Positions 32,224 through 42,238 of a DNA stretch of 64,000 nt are shown here, in pieces (position 1 is the first letter of the stretch; each line of letters begins with the position of its first letter). This DNA is from Desulfoluna sp942491485. Its GTDB lineage: Bacteria; Desulfobacterota; Desulfobacteria; Desulfobacterales; Desulfolunaceae. The translations under genes were made by a program, and so were the position numbers. Location: the NCBI GenBank assembly GCA_942491485.1, contig CALOAX010000004.1, positions 868,001 to 932,000 of the forward strand, written 5' to 3'. The notes under the pieces were generated by a model, which worked only from the letters and a program-made list of their open reading frames with translations, was not told the origin of the DNA and ran no database searches.

Positions 32224-35200
32224 ATGGAAGATTCACCTGCCCAATGTCGTGGTGTTGTTTCGCTGATTCGCCGTCCAACAGAAGTCACTGGCCGAAGGTG
32301 TGCACCCTCTCAGGCTCCTTCCGTTTTTGCACTACTCCTGATCGCTCTGATGGTCATCTTTTCTTTGCCCCTTGTCGCGTCGGCACAAGGGGAGCAGGTG
32401 ACGCTTCAGCTTCGCTGGTTTCACGGGTTTCAGTTCGCCGGTTACTATGCCGCCGTTGAGAAAGGGTTTTACGCAGACGAGGGGCTTGATGTCCGGTTGA
32501 AGGCGTTTGATGAGGGCATGGACCCGGTGATGCCGGTGCTGACGGGCGAAGCCGAGTACGGCGTTGGCGACACCCGTTTGCTGGTTGCTCGGATGAAGGG
32601 CGACCCGGTGGTGGTTCTCAAGCAGATTTTTCAGCACTCTCCCCTGGTTTTACTCACACTCAAGGAGTCGGGCATTGATAGCCCATACGACATGGCCGGA
32701 AAGAAGGTGATGTTGTTTCCGGGGGAGGATGCCTCCCTTCTTGCCATGCTTCAACTTGCGCCGGAAGGTCAGGACCAGATGACCTTTCTGCAGCACTCCT
32801 ACAAGCCAGACGATCTTATCACGGGAAAAATAGACGTCATGTCCGCTTACGTGACGGACCAGCCTTTTCTGTTCAAGAGTCGCGGTATTGCAGTGAACAT
32901 CATCAACCCCATGGATTACGGCATCGATTTTTACGGGGACAATCTTTTCACCACAGAAGGGGAAGTCGAAGCACACCCGGAGCGTGTGGCGAAGATGATT
33001 CGTGCCACCCTGAAGGGGTGGGAGTACGCCCTTGCCAACACCGATGAGATGATTGACCTCATCACAGAGAAGGGTACGTCGGGCAGGTCAAGGGAGCAGT
33101 TGGCTTATGAGGCGCAGCTGACCCGTTTCATAATCCAGCCGGAGTTCACCTCCCTTGGAACAGTGACGCGTACCCGTTATGTGGATATAGCCGAGGTCTA
33201 TCAACAGGCCGGAAAAATAAGGGGCTCCGTGGCTCTTGACGGCTTTATCCATGACAGCCCCGTCAGTCAAGGGGCGAGGTGGGGAGGTTTGCCCCTTACG
33301 CAGGAGGAGAGGGCCTGGCTCTCGGAGCATCCCAAGCTTCGGGTGGGCGTCATGAATGCATGGCCACCCATGAACTACCTGGACTCCCATGGCGTACCGC
33401 GGGGGATCGGCATGGATTATCTCCATGTGCTTAACCGACGGTTGGGCGGCATCCTTGAGGTGGTTCCCGGGCCTTTTAAAAAGAACATGGCAGCCGTGAC
33501 GTCCGGAGAGCTTGATGCCCTGATGGACATCACTCCGAAAAAAGAGCGGGAGGCCCTCTTTGAGTTTACCAGCCCCTATCTGTTCACCCCCCAAGTGATC
33601 GTGGGCAAGCGTGGCGGGGTTTATTTCGAAGGGGAGGAGAGTCTCCGGGGGCTGACGGTGGCCCTGGAGAAAGGGTATTTCACCGTTGGCAAGTTCAACC
33701 GTGAAGAACCGAAGATCGGGGTTGTTGAATACCCCACCACCAGTGATTGCCTGGATGCGGTCTCCCGAGGGGAGGCGGACGCTTATGTGGGTAACCGGGC
33801 GGTGGCGGTGCACCTTCTTGAAAAGGAGGTGATTACAAATCTCAAGGTGATGGGGCGGACGTCAGAAGCTCCCGTGCCCCTGGCCATCGGGGTGAGCAAG
33901 GATAGGCCGGTCTTGCGGGGTATTCTCGACAAGGCCCTGGCCTCTATTTCCCGGACGGAGTTGCGAGAGATTCATCAGAAGTGGATGACGGAGCCTGCTT
34001 CACGCATCTTGGAGCAGGAGGTGGATGTCGGCCGCATCGATCAGATGCTGGGATTGACTCTCCTGACCCTTGCCCTGTTGACGCTGAGCATGTGGGTGTT
34101 GCTTCGTCAGGCCGGAAACGTTCTTCCAGACGTGTTTCGCACCTACGGATTGCAGGCCGTGGGGGTCATTGCGGGTACGGTGCTGGTGGCCGCTGTTGTC
34201 TCCTACGCCTGGTTCGGAGTACGGGATTTGGAGAGACGGATCAGGCAGGGGGTGGGCAATACTCTGAGCATTGTTCTGACCGCAACGCAGGCGGCTTTGA
34301 CGGCATCCATAGATGCAGAGAAGGAGCATGTGGAAGAGTATGCCCGCGATCCCCGGCTTGTGTCCCTGGCAAAACAGCAGGCGATGATTCCGCGGACACG
34401 GGAAGCCCTTCAGGGGAGTGATGCCCTCACGGCGTTGCGGGCCTTTTTCCGCAGCACGGGGGCACGCCACTGGCAGGAAGGTTTTTTTGTTATTGCCAAA
34501 GACTACACCAACATCGCCTCCATGCGGGATGAAAACATCGGTTGGAAAAACCTCATTGCCGAGCAGCGGCCGGACCTGATGGCGGCGGCATTTTCCGGGA
34601 ACACCGTGTTTGTCCCGCCGATTCGTAGCGATGTGCCCCTGGGGAAGAGGGGAAAGAACAGAATTGCGACGAGCTTTATTGCCACCCCTTTAAAAAATGC
34701 GGATGGTTCGGTTTTTGCCGTGTTGACGCGGCGCCTTGATCCGTCGGAGGAGTTCACGCGACTCTGCCAGATCGGGCTCATCGGAAAAACAGGGGAGACC
34801 TATGCCTTTAATCGCAACGGGTTTCTTCTTTCGAGGAGTCGGTTTGAGAATGAGTTGGTTCAACACGGGATTCTTTCCCCGGAAACCTCTTCCATCCTCA
34901 CCGTACGCGTCAGCGATCCCGGAGACGATCTCCGTAAGGGGGGGGACACGGTGCCTCAGGGAGAAGAACAGGCCCTGACCCGTATGGCCGCTTCGGCCAT
35001 TTCCGGAGGCGCCGGGCTTGATGTGGCGGGGTATCGAAATTACAGGGGGGTACGTGTTCTTGGCTCCTGGGTGTGGAGTGAGGACCTTCAGCTGGGCATG
35101 GCAGCGGAGATAGACGAGGAGGAGGTGCTGACCACCTACCGGGCCAACAGACGTGTGGTGGTGAGCGTTATCGGCTTTACCATGCTCCTCATGACCCTGC

Positions 35201-38200
35201 TTTCGGGGTTTGTTTTCCTGAACGTGGAACAGACTCAGCGCAACCTGAAAAAGGCCCGGGATGACTGGGAGTCGGTGGCGGAGGAACGTCATGACGAGCT
35301 TCAGAGGCGGGAGAAGAAGTTTCGAGGTATCTTTGATCAGAGCGTTCAGCTTATGGCGATCCTGGATACCTCGGGCCGCATCATGGAAGTGAACCAGATC
35401 GCCCTGGACATGACGGGGCACAAGGCGGAGGAGGTTCTCGGGAAACTCTTCTGGGCCGGGCCCTGGTGGACTCACTCCACGGATCTTCAGGGAAAGGTGC
35501 TTGGCGCGGTTCGGGATGCGGCTGCCGGTAAGCAGGTGGGATTTGAGGTGATCCATCTGGACACCCGGGGTCGGGCGCATTTTGTCGATTTCACCATGAT
35601 ACCTGTGATGGACGAAGAAGGGCGCATTATCTCCCTGCTCTCCATGGGCAGCGACATCACGGATCGGAAGAGGGCTGAAGAGAATCTACGGGCGTCTGAA
35701 ACCTTCCTGCAGTCTGTTCTCGATGGCATTTCCGCTCATATTGCTGTGTTGGGAGTGAGCGGGACCATCCTTGCCGTCAACGCCGCATGGCGAGACTTTG
35801 CCATAGCCAATGGTGGCACTGAGGAGGACGGGGGCATCGGGACGAACTACCTGGAGGTGTGCCGAGGGGCCACAGGCCCGGAATCCCACGATGCCACCAT
35901 GGTTTATGACGGCATTCTGGCTGTTATCCGGGGGGAACGACAGCACTTTTTTACCACATACCCCTGCCACAGCCCGGTGGAGAGGCGGTGGTTCAGCCTT
36001 CGGGTCAACCGGCTGGACGACACCGGCTCTTCCCGGGTGGTGGTGGCCCATGAAAACGTGACGGAAATCAAGGCTGCCGAAGAGGCACTCAAGTTGAACG
36101 AGGAGCGTCTTGGGTCTCTGCTCAGGTTGAGCCAGGGGAGATGGGATTCGGAACAGGATCTCACTGACTTTGCCCTGGAACAGGGGGTGAGGCTGACTCG
36201 AAGCAAGGTGGGGTACCTTCACTTTTACGATGAGGAGCTGAAGAGCCTGACCCTGAACGCCTGGTCCCATGAGGTCTTGAAGGGGTGCAACACGGAGACG
36301 ACCACCCATTATCCGTTGGAAAAGGCCGGGGTGTGGGCGGACAGTGTACGTGAGAGGCGGGCGGTGATTCACAACGACTACCAGAATCTGCCCAGCAGGA
36401 AGGGGGTTCCGGAAGGCCACTTCGAATTGATCCGTCACATGAGCATCCCCATTTTTGACGGGGAACACATTGTCGGGGTGGCCGGGGTGGGCAACAAGGG
36501 CGATTTCTATGACGAGTCCGATACCCGCCAGCTCAACCTGTTTATGAACAACCTGATGGTGATCCTGAAGCAGAGGCGGGCAGAAGAGGCTCTCTCTATG
36601 CGGGCCAAGTGGGCCGAGGGGCTTCACAAGGCGGGGATGGAACTCTCCCGCTGTGAGACCGTCGAGGAGGTGGCTGCCGTCGCCCGGTATGCCACGGTTC
36701 AGTACCTCCCGCTTTCCATGGCATGCATCGGGCTTCCCTACGGCACCGGGGAGATTCATCCCTTTCCACTGGACGATGAGACACCCCGGCCTTGGGTGAG
36801 TCGTTGTCCGTGTCAGGCCCGGGTGATGGAGACCGGAGAGCCCGTGGTCGTTTCGGATGTTCACGGGATGCCCCTTTTTGATGTGTGCAATGAGGCTGCG
36901 CAAATTCATGAGTTCGGCAGCTGCGCTACTTTTCCTCTCTTCGCAGGGGAGACATGTGTCGGTGTGTTTACCATTCGTTCACAGGAGCGGGGCAAGGGCT
37001 CGGTCCTGCCCCAGATCACCCCGCTCATCGAAACCCTCGTGGGGCAGGTGGGCCATGTCTGGCAGCGCTGCGAGTCAGACATGCAGCGCCGGAGGCATAC
37101 CGAAGAGCTGAGGGCCTCCAATGAGGCGCTGGACCAGGCCAAAGATGAGGCCCTGCAGTTGATGCAGGATGCCACCGGTCAGAGGACCCGGGCGGAGGAG
37201 GCCCTGGCCAGGCTGGCCGAATCCCAGGGGGAGTTGGCCAGGGAGCGGGAACAGCTTCAGAATATTCTGGAAACTAGCCCGGTGGGCGTTGGAATTGCCG
37301 TGGATGAGGTGGTGCAATGGCTCAACCCTCGATTTTCAGAGATTACCAATCTGGGGGTGGGGGAATCCACTCACCAGATGTACCTCAACGTGGAGGACCG
37401 GCAACAGGTCCGGACTGAGGTCCAGACGAAGGGGATTGTCAGGGACCTTGAGCTCTCGGTGCACGGTCACAACGGATCTCCTTTAGATGTCCTGAGCACC
37501 TTTTATTCGGTGGAGTATGAGGGGCAAAAAGCCATCCTGGGTTGGCTCATTGACATCACCGAGCGCAAGCAGATGGAGCTGGAGATCATGGCTGCGCGGG
37601 ACAAAGCCGAGGACGCGACTCGGGCCAAGAGTAACTTCCTGGCCAACATGAGCCATGAAATCCGCACCCCCATGAATGCCATCCTGGGGTTTCTGGAGCT
37701 GGCTCTGGAAGGGACCTCGCTTCCGGACGATATTCATCAGTATCTCTCCACCGCCCTCTCGTCCGCACGGGGGCTCTTAAGTCTCATCAACGATATCCTT
37801 GATATCAGCAAGCTGGAAAGCGGCAAGCTCGAGATTGAAGAGGAGCCCTTCCATCTTGCCACGGTGATGAATCAGACATGCGAGATCATGAATGTGAAGG
37901 CTCGGGAGAAAGGGCTCACCATGCACCTGGAAATTCATCCGGCCCTGTCCGGCTCTTTTTTAGGGGATGCCCTGCGCCTGAAGCAGATTCTTATCAACCT
38001 GATTGGCAACGCCATTAAATTTACGGAAGAGGGCGAGGTTATTGTCAGTGTGAAGCCGGTGGCAGAAGGGGGTAAGTTGCAGTTTGCCGTGTCGGATACG
38101 GGCATTGGGATTGCCACTGAGCGCCTTACGCAGATTTTTGAACCCTTTTCCCAGGCTGACAGCTCCATTACCCGGCGTTTTGGTGGCACAGGGCTTGGCA

Positions 38201-39432
38201 CGACGATTTCCAACCAGCTGGTGGATCTCATGAATGGCAAGATTTGGGTTGAGAGTGTTGAAGGGGAGGGAAGCACCTTTTGCTTTACCATCGACCTGCG
38301 TCGTGTGGATCAATTTCAGTCCGAGGGGGATGGTGGAGAGAAGGATGAGGCCATCCTTCTTGAACCAAAGCGCTGTTTTCGGGTGCTGCTGGTCGAAGAT
38401 GTGGAGGCCAATGTCAAGCTTGCCTCCATCCGCCTGGAAGGGCAGGGGCATGAGGTGAGTGTGGCCTGGGACGGGCGGGAGGCCGTGGAATTTGCCCGGG
38501 AAGACTCTTTTGACCTGATTCTCATGGATATTCAGATGCCGGTGATGGATGGGCTGGAGGCCACCCGGCGTATTCGTGACATGGAGGCGGAAACTGAGAG
38601 GCAGGTTCCCATCATTGCCATGACGGCAAGTGTCACCAAGGAGGAGAAAGAGGAGGATCTGCAAGCGGGGATGGATGCCGTGGTATCCAAGCCCATCGAC
38701 TTCGGGCATCTCTTCAAGGTGATGGAGGATGTGGTGCCGCAGGGGTGGGGAAAACCCATGATGCGGGTGGTGGCGGATGAGAAGGGCCTTGATATGTCGC
38801 GGATTCCCTCCCTTCAGGGGGTGGATGTTGAGCAGGGGGTCACCACATGGCGTGACAGGGACGCCTTTTTTGACGCGCTCCTGAGCTTTGCAGATCGGTA
38901 TGGCAACGTCACGGAAATCCTTCAGGCTCACTTTGAAAAGGGAGACGTGGACGAGGCCCGACAGCTGATTCATACCCTGAAAGGTGTGGCAGGCAACCTG
39001 TCCATGGTCGATGTCTTCGCGGTCTCCGAAGAGATGAACACCCTGATGACTGAGGATCGATTTGATGAGGTCCAGGGGCGGTTGGGGGCTCTTGCTGAAG
39101 CCTTTCATACGGTGATTGCATCCATCGAGGGCGTCGGGCCCCTTAAAAAACCGGAAAAGGCTCCGACAAAGGAGTTGAATATACCTGAGTTGACGCGTCT
39201 CTTCGGTGAAATGCTGGAAGCCCTTGAGCTTTACAGCCCGTCGGCCGTGGAACCCTGTCTCACCGAACTGCGTAGCTACCTGACGGTCGGCCAGCTCGGC
39301 CCGGTGCTGACAGAATTGGAACGGTTTGATTTTGACGAGGCCAGAACCAAAGCCATTTCGCTGGCTGAACGTCTGGGAATTCAAGTGACGGGGGCAGATG
39401 GAGATGACGAGACAAAAGATTCTGATCGTTGA
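32224..39432 (+). CDS. Giant hybrid sensor histidine kinase with two solute-binding domains and Hpt
   Basis: About 2402 residues from ATG 32224. Order: signal/membrane segment; NMT1/THI5-like binding domain (about 55-344); SBP_bac_3 domain (357-587); two close transmembrane helices (607-661); a large Cache-like extracytoplasmic region (675-970); another helix (977-1000); two PAS domains (1032-1279); two GAF domains (1295-1612); coiled coil; PAS (1679-1779); HisKA with His1811 (MSHEIRTP); HATPase (1912-2029), whose G2 box reads GGTGLGTTIS instead of the usual GLGLAI; receiver with Asp2102; Hpt with His2250 (QLIHTLKG). A full phosphorelay in one chain. The NMT1 domain suggests a pyrimidine, nitrate or sulfonate-like ligand. 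The start is uncertain because the frame is open 64 codons further and no good ribosome-binding site is seen. Confidence 0.92.
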   Translation: MEDSPAQCRGVVSLIRRPTEVTGRRCAPSQAPSVFALLLIALMVIFSLPLVASAQGEQVTLQLRWFHGFQFAGYYAAVEKGFYADEGLDVRLKAFDEGMDPVMPVLTGEAEYGVGDTRLLVARMKGDPVVVLKQIFQHSPLVLLTLKESGIDSPYDMAGKKVMLFPGEDASLLAMLQLAPEGQDQMTFLQHSYKPDDLITGKIDVMSAYVTDQPFLFKSRGIAVNIINPMDYGIDFYGDNLFTTEGEVEAHPERVAKMIRATLKGWEYALANTDEMIDLITEKGTSGRSREQLAYEAQLTRFIIQPEFTSLGTVTRTRYVDIAEVYQQAGKIRGSVALDGFIHDSPVSQGARWGGLPLTQEERAWLSEHPKLRVGVMNAWPPMNYLDSHGVPRGIGMDYLHVLNRRLGGILEVVPGPFKKNMAAVTSGELDALMDITPKKEREALFEFTSPYLFTPQVIVGKRGGVYFEGEESLRGLTVALEKGYFTVGKFNREEPKIGVVEYPTTSDCLDAVSRGEADAYVGNRAVAVHLLEKEVITNLKVMGRTSEAPVPLAIGVSKDRPVLRGILDKALASISRTELREIHQKWMTEPASRILEQEVDVGRIDQMLGLTLLTLALLTLSMWVLLRQAGNVLPDVFRTYGLQAVGVIAGTVLVAAVVSYAWFGVRDLERRIRQGVGNTLSIVLTATQAALTASIDAEKEHVEEYARDPRLVSLAKQQAMIPRTREALQGSDALTALRAFFRSTGARHWQEGFFVIAKDYTNIASMRDENIGWKNLIAEQRPDLMAAAFSGNTVFVPPIRSDVPLGKRGKNRIATSFIATPLKNADGSVFAVLTRRLDPSEEFTRLCQIGLIGKTGETYAFNRNGFLLSRSRFENELVQHGILSPETSSILTVRVSDPGDDLRKGGDTVPQGEEQALTRMAASAISGGAGLDVAGYRNYRGVRVLGSWVWSEDLQLGMAAEIDEEEVLTTYRANRRVVVSVIGFTMLLMTLLSGFVFLNVEQTQRNLKKARDDWESVAEERHDELQRREKKFRGIFDQSVQLMAILDTSGRIMEVNQIALDMTGHKAEEVLGKLFWAGPWWTHSTDLQGKVLGAVRDAAAGKQVGFEVIHLDTRGRAHFVDFTMIPVMDEEGRIISLLSMGSDITDRKRAEENLRASETFLQSVLDGISAHIAVLGVSGTILAVNAAWRDFAIANGGTEEDGGIGTNYLEVCRGATGPESHDATMVYDGILAVIRGERQHFFTTYPCHSPVERRWFSLRVNRLDDTGSSRVVVAHENVTEIKAAEEALKLNEERLGSLLRLSQGRWDSEQDLTDFALEQGVRLTRSKVGYLHFYDEELKSLTLNAWSHEVLKGCNTETTTHYPLEKAGVWADSVRERRAVIHNDYQNLPSRKGVPEGHFELIRHMSIPIFDGEHIVGVAGVGNKGDFYDESDTRQLNLFMNNLMVILKQRRAEEALSMRAKWAEGLHKAGMELSRCETVEEVAAVARYATVQYLPLSMACIGLPYGTGEIHPFPLDDETPRPWVSRCPCQARVMETGEPVVVSDVHGMPLFDVCNEAAQIHEFGSCATFPLFAGETCVGVFTIRSQERGKGSVLPQITPLIETLVGQVGHVWQRCESDMQRRRHTEELRASNEALDQAKDEALQLMQDATGQRTRAEEALARLAESQGELAREREQLQNILETSPVGVGIAVDEVVQWLNPRFSEITNLGVGESTHQMYLNVEDRQQVRTEVQTKGIVRDLELSVHGHNGSPLDVLSTFYSVEYEGQKAILGWLIDITERKQMELEIMAARDKAEDATRAKSNFLANMSHEIRTPMNAILGFLELALEGTSLPDDIHQYLSTALSSARGLLSLINDILDISKLESGKLEIEEEPFHLATVMNQTCEIMNVKAREKGLTMHLEIHPALSGSFLGDALRLKQILINLIGNAIKFTEEGEVIVSVKPVAEGGKLQFAVSDTGIGIATERLTQIFEPFSQADSSITRRFGGTGLGTTISNQLVDLMNGKIWVESVEGEGSTFCFTIDLRRVDQFQSEGDGGEKDEAILLEPKRCFRVLLVEDVEANVKLASIRLEGQGHEVSVAWDGREAVEFAREDSFDLILMDIQMPVMDGLEATRRIRDMEAETERQVPIIAMTASVTKEEKEEDLQAGMDAVVSKPIDFGHLFKVMEDVVPQGWGKPMMRVVADEKGLDMSRIPSLQGVDVEQGVTTWRDRDAFFDALLSFADRYGNVTEILQAHFEKGDVDEARQLIHTLKGVAGNLSMVDVFAVSEEMNTLMTEDRFDEVQGRLGALAEAFHTVIASIEGVGPLKKPEKAPTKELNIPELTRLFGEMLEALELYSPSAVEPCLTELRSYLTVGQLGPVLTELERFDFDEARTKAISLAERLGIQVTGADGDDETKDSDR

Positions 39433-40498
39433 CGATGAGCCCAACAACCTGAAGCTTATGCAGCAGATTCTTCAGGAGGATTACGATCTTTTTTTCGCCA
39501 CGGGCGGGGAGAAGGCCCTTGTCGTATCCCGGAAGATGAAACCGGACCTTATTCTTCTGGATATTATGATGCCGGATATTGACGGGTATACCGTGTGTTG
39601 CCGCCTTAAGGAAGATGAGGCGTGCCGTGAAATTCCGGTGATATTTGTGACGGGCAAAGCGCAGATTGAGGATGAACGGAAAGGCTTTGAGGTGGGGGCT
39701 GTGGATTATATTCACAAACCCGTCAGCTCCTCGGTGGTGAAAGCCCGGATAAAGACACACCTGCTCCTGAAAAATCAGAAGGACACGTTAAAGGCCAGTA
39801 TCTCGATTCTCGAGCACGAAGCGGAAATGCTTCAGCACAAGGCCGAGTTGGGGCTTCTTGCAGGTGGATTGGCCCATGATATCAACAATGTCCTTGCCGT
39901 GGTCATGTTTTTTGAGGACGTGCCGGAGCTGCTTCCGGAAGGGTTTGAGGAGAGGGACACCATCCTCTCCATCTGTGAGATGGTGAAGGAGGCGTTTCTT
40001 ACGGGGCGGCAGATTTGCCAGGGGTTTACCAGCTACCTGCGAGGGCTCGGAGAAGAGATGAAGGAGCACTCTTTTCTCACCCTGCTTCAGCCTGTGGACA
40101 TGTTCCGCAAGGTGTTTCGGGGAGAGGTTGTACGGGAACTTTGCGAGGATGAGCCCCTCATCATGTGCAAAGGCTCCCAGATCAAACGGGTGATAGTGAA
40201 CCTGTTTGTCAATGCCTGCCAGGCCGTGGAGGCCCGGGAGGATAAAAAGATTACCTTGAGGCTTTGGCGTGAGCCCCCATGGGTCTGTTTCTCTATCCAC
40301 GACAATGGCACCGGAATCCCGGAGGATGTCCTGCCCCATATTTTTGAAGAGAGGTTTACAACCAAGGCAGGCGGCAGCGGGTTGGGGTTGCACATGGCAA
40401 AAAGCATTGTGGAAGACCATGGTGGAAGTCTTGGTGTGTTGACCGTTGAAGGCGAGGGGGCAACCTTTGTGATGCGTCTCCCCGAAGATGGCCCATAA
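39398..40498 (+). CDS. Receiver-histidine kinase fusion
   Basis: A 366-residue cytoplasmic protein: an N-terminal receiver domain (KILIVDDEPNN, phospho-acceptor Asp55 in LILLDIMMPDIDG), a coiled linker, a histidine box GGLAHDINN with His160, and a HATPase domain (NLFVNACQAV, DNGTGIP, GGSGLGLH). There is no membrane segment, so it probably takes its phosphate or signal from the giant kinase upstream, whose 3' end it overlaps by 35 bases. The linker between REC and HisKA is only about 30 residues. An alternative start is ATG 39404. Confidence 0.9.
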   Translation: MEMTRQKILIVDDEPNNLKLMQQILQEDYDLFFATGGEKALVVSRKMKPDLILLDIMMPDIDGYTVCCRLKEDEACREIPVIFVTGKAQIEDERKGFEVGAVDYIHKPVSSSVVKARIKTHLLLKNQKDTLKASISILEHEAEMLQHKAELGLLAGGLAHDINNVLAVVMFFEDVPELLPEGFEERDTILSICEMVKEAFLTGRQICQGFTSYLRGLGEEMKEHSFLTLLQPVDMFRKVFRGEVVRELCEDEPLIMCKGSQIKRVIVNLFVNACQAVEAREDKKITLRLWREPPWVCFSIHDNGTGIPEDVLPHIFEERFTTKAGGSGLGLHMAKSIVEDHGGSLGVLTVEGEGATFVMRLPEDGP

Positions 40499-40512
40499 AA
40501 GATGAGGTGTCT

Positions 40513-41580
40513 ATGGCGAGCGACAAGTCCTGGAAGATTCTCGTGGTGGATGATGAACCCAACAACCTGAAACTGTTGGGGCAGATACTGGGGAAGAAAT
40601 ACGATCTGGCCTTTGCTCCGAGTGGCGTAAAAGCCTTATCCATCGTTTCCAAGGTCAAGCCGGATATTGTGCTTCTCGATATCATGATGCCGGAGATGGA
40701 TGGCTATGACGTGTGCCGGCGATTGAAATCAAACCCGGAGACGGCTTCCATACCAGTGATTTTTGTCACCGCCATGGACGATGTGGAAGATGAACGCCGG
40801 GGCTTTGATGTCGGTGGCGTGGATTATATCACCAAGCCGGTTTCAGCCCCCATCGTACTGGCCCGTGTGGCGACACACCTGCACCTTTACGATGATCAGA
40901 GAGCCTGCAACATGCTGGTGGAAAAGCGTACCGCCGAGCTTGAGTCCAGCCAGAAAGCCGCCATTTATATGCTCGGAGAGGCGGGGCACTTCAACGACGA
41001 CAACACCGGTGTTCATATTTGGCGGATGGCCGATTATGCCGACGCCATTGCCCGGTCTGCCGGTTGGCATGTGGACCGGGCCGTCATGTTGAAACTGGCG
41101 TCCCCCATGCACGACACCGGGAAAATCGGTATTCCGGATACCGTCTTGAAAAAACCGGAAAAACTCACCGGAAGTGAATGGGAGGTGATGAAGAGTCATA
41201 CCACCATCGGGCACAGCATTCTCTCCAAGAGCGATACCCCCTTGTTTCATTTCGCGGCAGATATTGCCCTTTGTCACCACGAAAAGTGGGATGGCACGGG
41301 GTATCCCAAGGGCCTTGTCGGTGAGGAAATTCCCGAAAGCGCCCGAATTGTGGCCATTGCCGATGTGTTTGATGCGTTGACCATGCGACGTCCGTACAAA
41401 GATGCCTGGACGGTGGAGGATGCCCTTGCCGCCATCAAGGAGAACCAGGGGACCCAGTTCGACCCGAAAATAGTTGACTGCTTTTTTGATGTGGAAGACG
41501 AGATTTGCCATCTGAAACAGGTGTGGGATGCCAAAGAAGATACCCATGCCACCGGTGAAATATGGGGGGATACTGTGTGA
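40513..41580 (+). CDS. Response regulator with HD-GYP c-di-GMP phosphodiesterase domain
   Basis: A 355-residue protein: receiver domain (WKILVVDDEPNN, Asp56 in IVLLDIMMPEMDG) very similar in its first 60 residues to the receiver of the preceding gene, then an HD-GYP domain with the metal-binding HD pair His200-Asp201 (PMHDTGKIGIPD), HHEKWDG and the G263-Y264-P265 motif. HD-GYP enzymes hydrolyse c-di-GMP to pGpG and GMP. ATG 40513 has GAGG 6 bases upstream and follows the receiver-kinase gene by 14 bases, so the three genes form an operon ending in a strong terminator. The HD-GYP is the probable output of the phosphorelay. Confidence 0.93.
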   Translation: MASDKSWKILVVDDEPNNLKLLGQILGKKYDLAFAPSGVKALSIVSKVKPDIVLLDIMMPEMDGYDVCRRLKSNPETASIPVIFVTAMDDVEDERRGFDVGGVDYITKPVSAPIVLARVATHLHLYDDQRACNMLVEKRTAELESSQKAAIYMLGEAGHFNDDNTGVHIWRMADYADAIARSAGWHVDRAVMLKLASPMHDTGKIGIPDTVLKKPEKLTGSEWEVMKSHTTIGHSILSKSDTPLFHFAADIALCHHEKWDGTGYPKGLVGEEIPESARIVAIADVFDALTMRRPYKDAWTVEDALAAIKENQGTQFDPKIVDCFFDVEDEICHLKQVWDAKEDTHATGEIWGDTV

Positions 41581-41659
41581 GTTCAAAAAGTGAATGAGTC
41601 GGTGCAGGGCTTTCAGATTTATGGCTCTTCATCATAATCGAGTTGCTTTACGTAGAACG

Positions 41660-41688
41660 AGGACGCTGCTATCAGCGTCCTTTTTTTG
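41660..41688 (+). terminator. Intrinsic terminator of the giant-kinase operon
   Basis: GGACGCTG, 4-base loop CTAT, CAGCGTCC, then seven T. It lies 80 bases after the HD-GYP stop codon. Confidence 0.92.
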
Positions 41689-41733
41689 TGGCACCAAACA
41701 GGATCCTTCTATGGTTAAAGTGGCCAAATAAAT

Positions 41734-41832
41734 GCCTCCGGTGGCAAGGGTGGCGAAGCCACATGAGGCAAAATACCTTGAAAGCAGGTTGCGCATGCGC
41801 TTTGTCCTTCGTTCCTCAGGCCAAATCACATG
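41734..41832 (+). repeat. R1 repeat copy with disrupted first hairpin
   Basis: GCCTCCGGTGGCAAGG, then an insertion GTGGCGAAGCCACATGAGGCAA before CCTTGAAAGC; the second hairpin reads TCCTTCGTTCCTCAGG. The same insertion type occurs at 25868-25935. Confidence 0.7.
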
Positions 41833-41869
41833 TGCCTTAGGTTTTAGATTGATCCAAGACCTTTTTTAA

Positions 41870-41924
41870 AGACCTGTTTGGCAACCTTTTTAAAAGGTTG
41901 GCCCCCGGCAGGGCCGCCGGAGGC
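41870..41924 (+). repeat. R2 repeat copy
   Basis: CCTGTTTGGCAACCTTTTTAAAAGGTTGGCCCCC variant of the R2 hairpin, followed by GGCAGGGCCGCCGGAGGC. The base changes keep the hairpin paired. Confidence 0.8.
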
Positions 41925-41939
41925 ATCTTTAACCTGGCT

Positions 41940-42020
41940 GCCTCCGGCGGCAAGGTGTGCCACCTTGAAAGCGGATTGCGAATGCTCTGAGTTCTCTTCG
42001 TGCCGTCCGAAGGACACTGC
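41940..42020 (+). repeat. R1 repeat copy, truncated
   Basis: GCCTCCGGCGG head and CAAGGTGTGCCACCTTG hairpin, GCGAATGC, then divergence. Confidence 0.75.
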
Positions 42021-42238
42021 TTTTTTAGGCCGATGATGGCATCGCCGTTTTTGGATGACTGAAAAACAGAACCCAAGAAATAAGCGTAAAATAAGCGGTA
42101 TGCCTGGGTTGCGCCGATTATCAGCAATTTTTCCCTTTAACTCTTTTGGGTAAACAACCGAAAAGCACAGTGTGGGGGGATCTGAATCAGATGTGATCAG
42201 ACGAACGCTCGATGTAACGGCGGAACCAGGCATGGACT

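Larger units (their letters stand above)
41689..42238. other. Repeat-rich gap before the ABC importer
   Basis: No gene seen. It contains two R1 copies and one R2 copy (listed separately). The 200 bases next to the ATPase start (42040-42238) are free of repeats and should hold its promoter; no clear box pair is visible. Confidence 0.5.

Noticed and set aside
35686..36909. A 407-codon open frame on the minus strand
   Set aside because: Antisense to the PAS/GAF region of the giant kinase and without motifs.
37960..39447. A 495-codon open frame on the minus strand
   Set aside because: It is antisense to the HATPase-REC-Hpt part of the giant kinase, whose domains are unmistakable; the antisense frame has no recognisable motif and is explained by GC-rich codon use.
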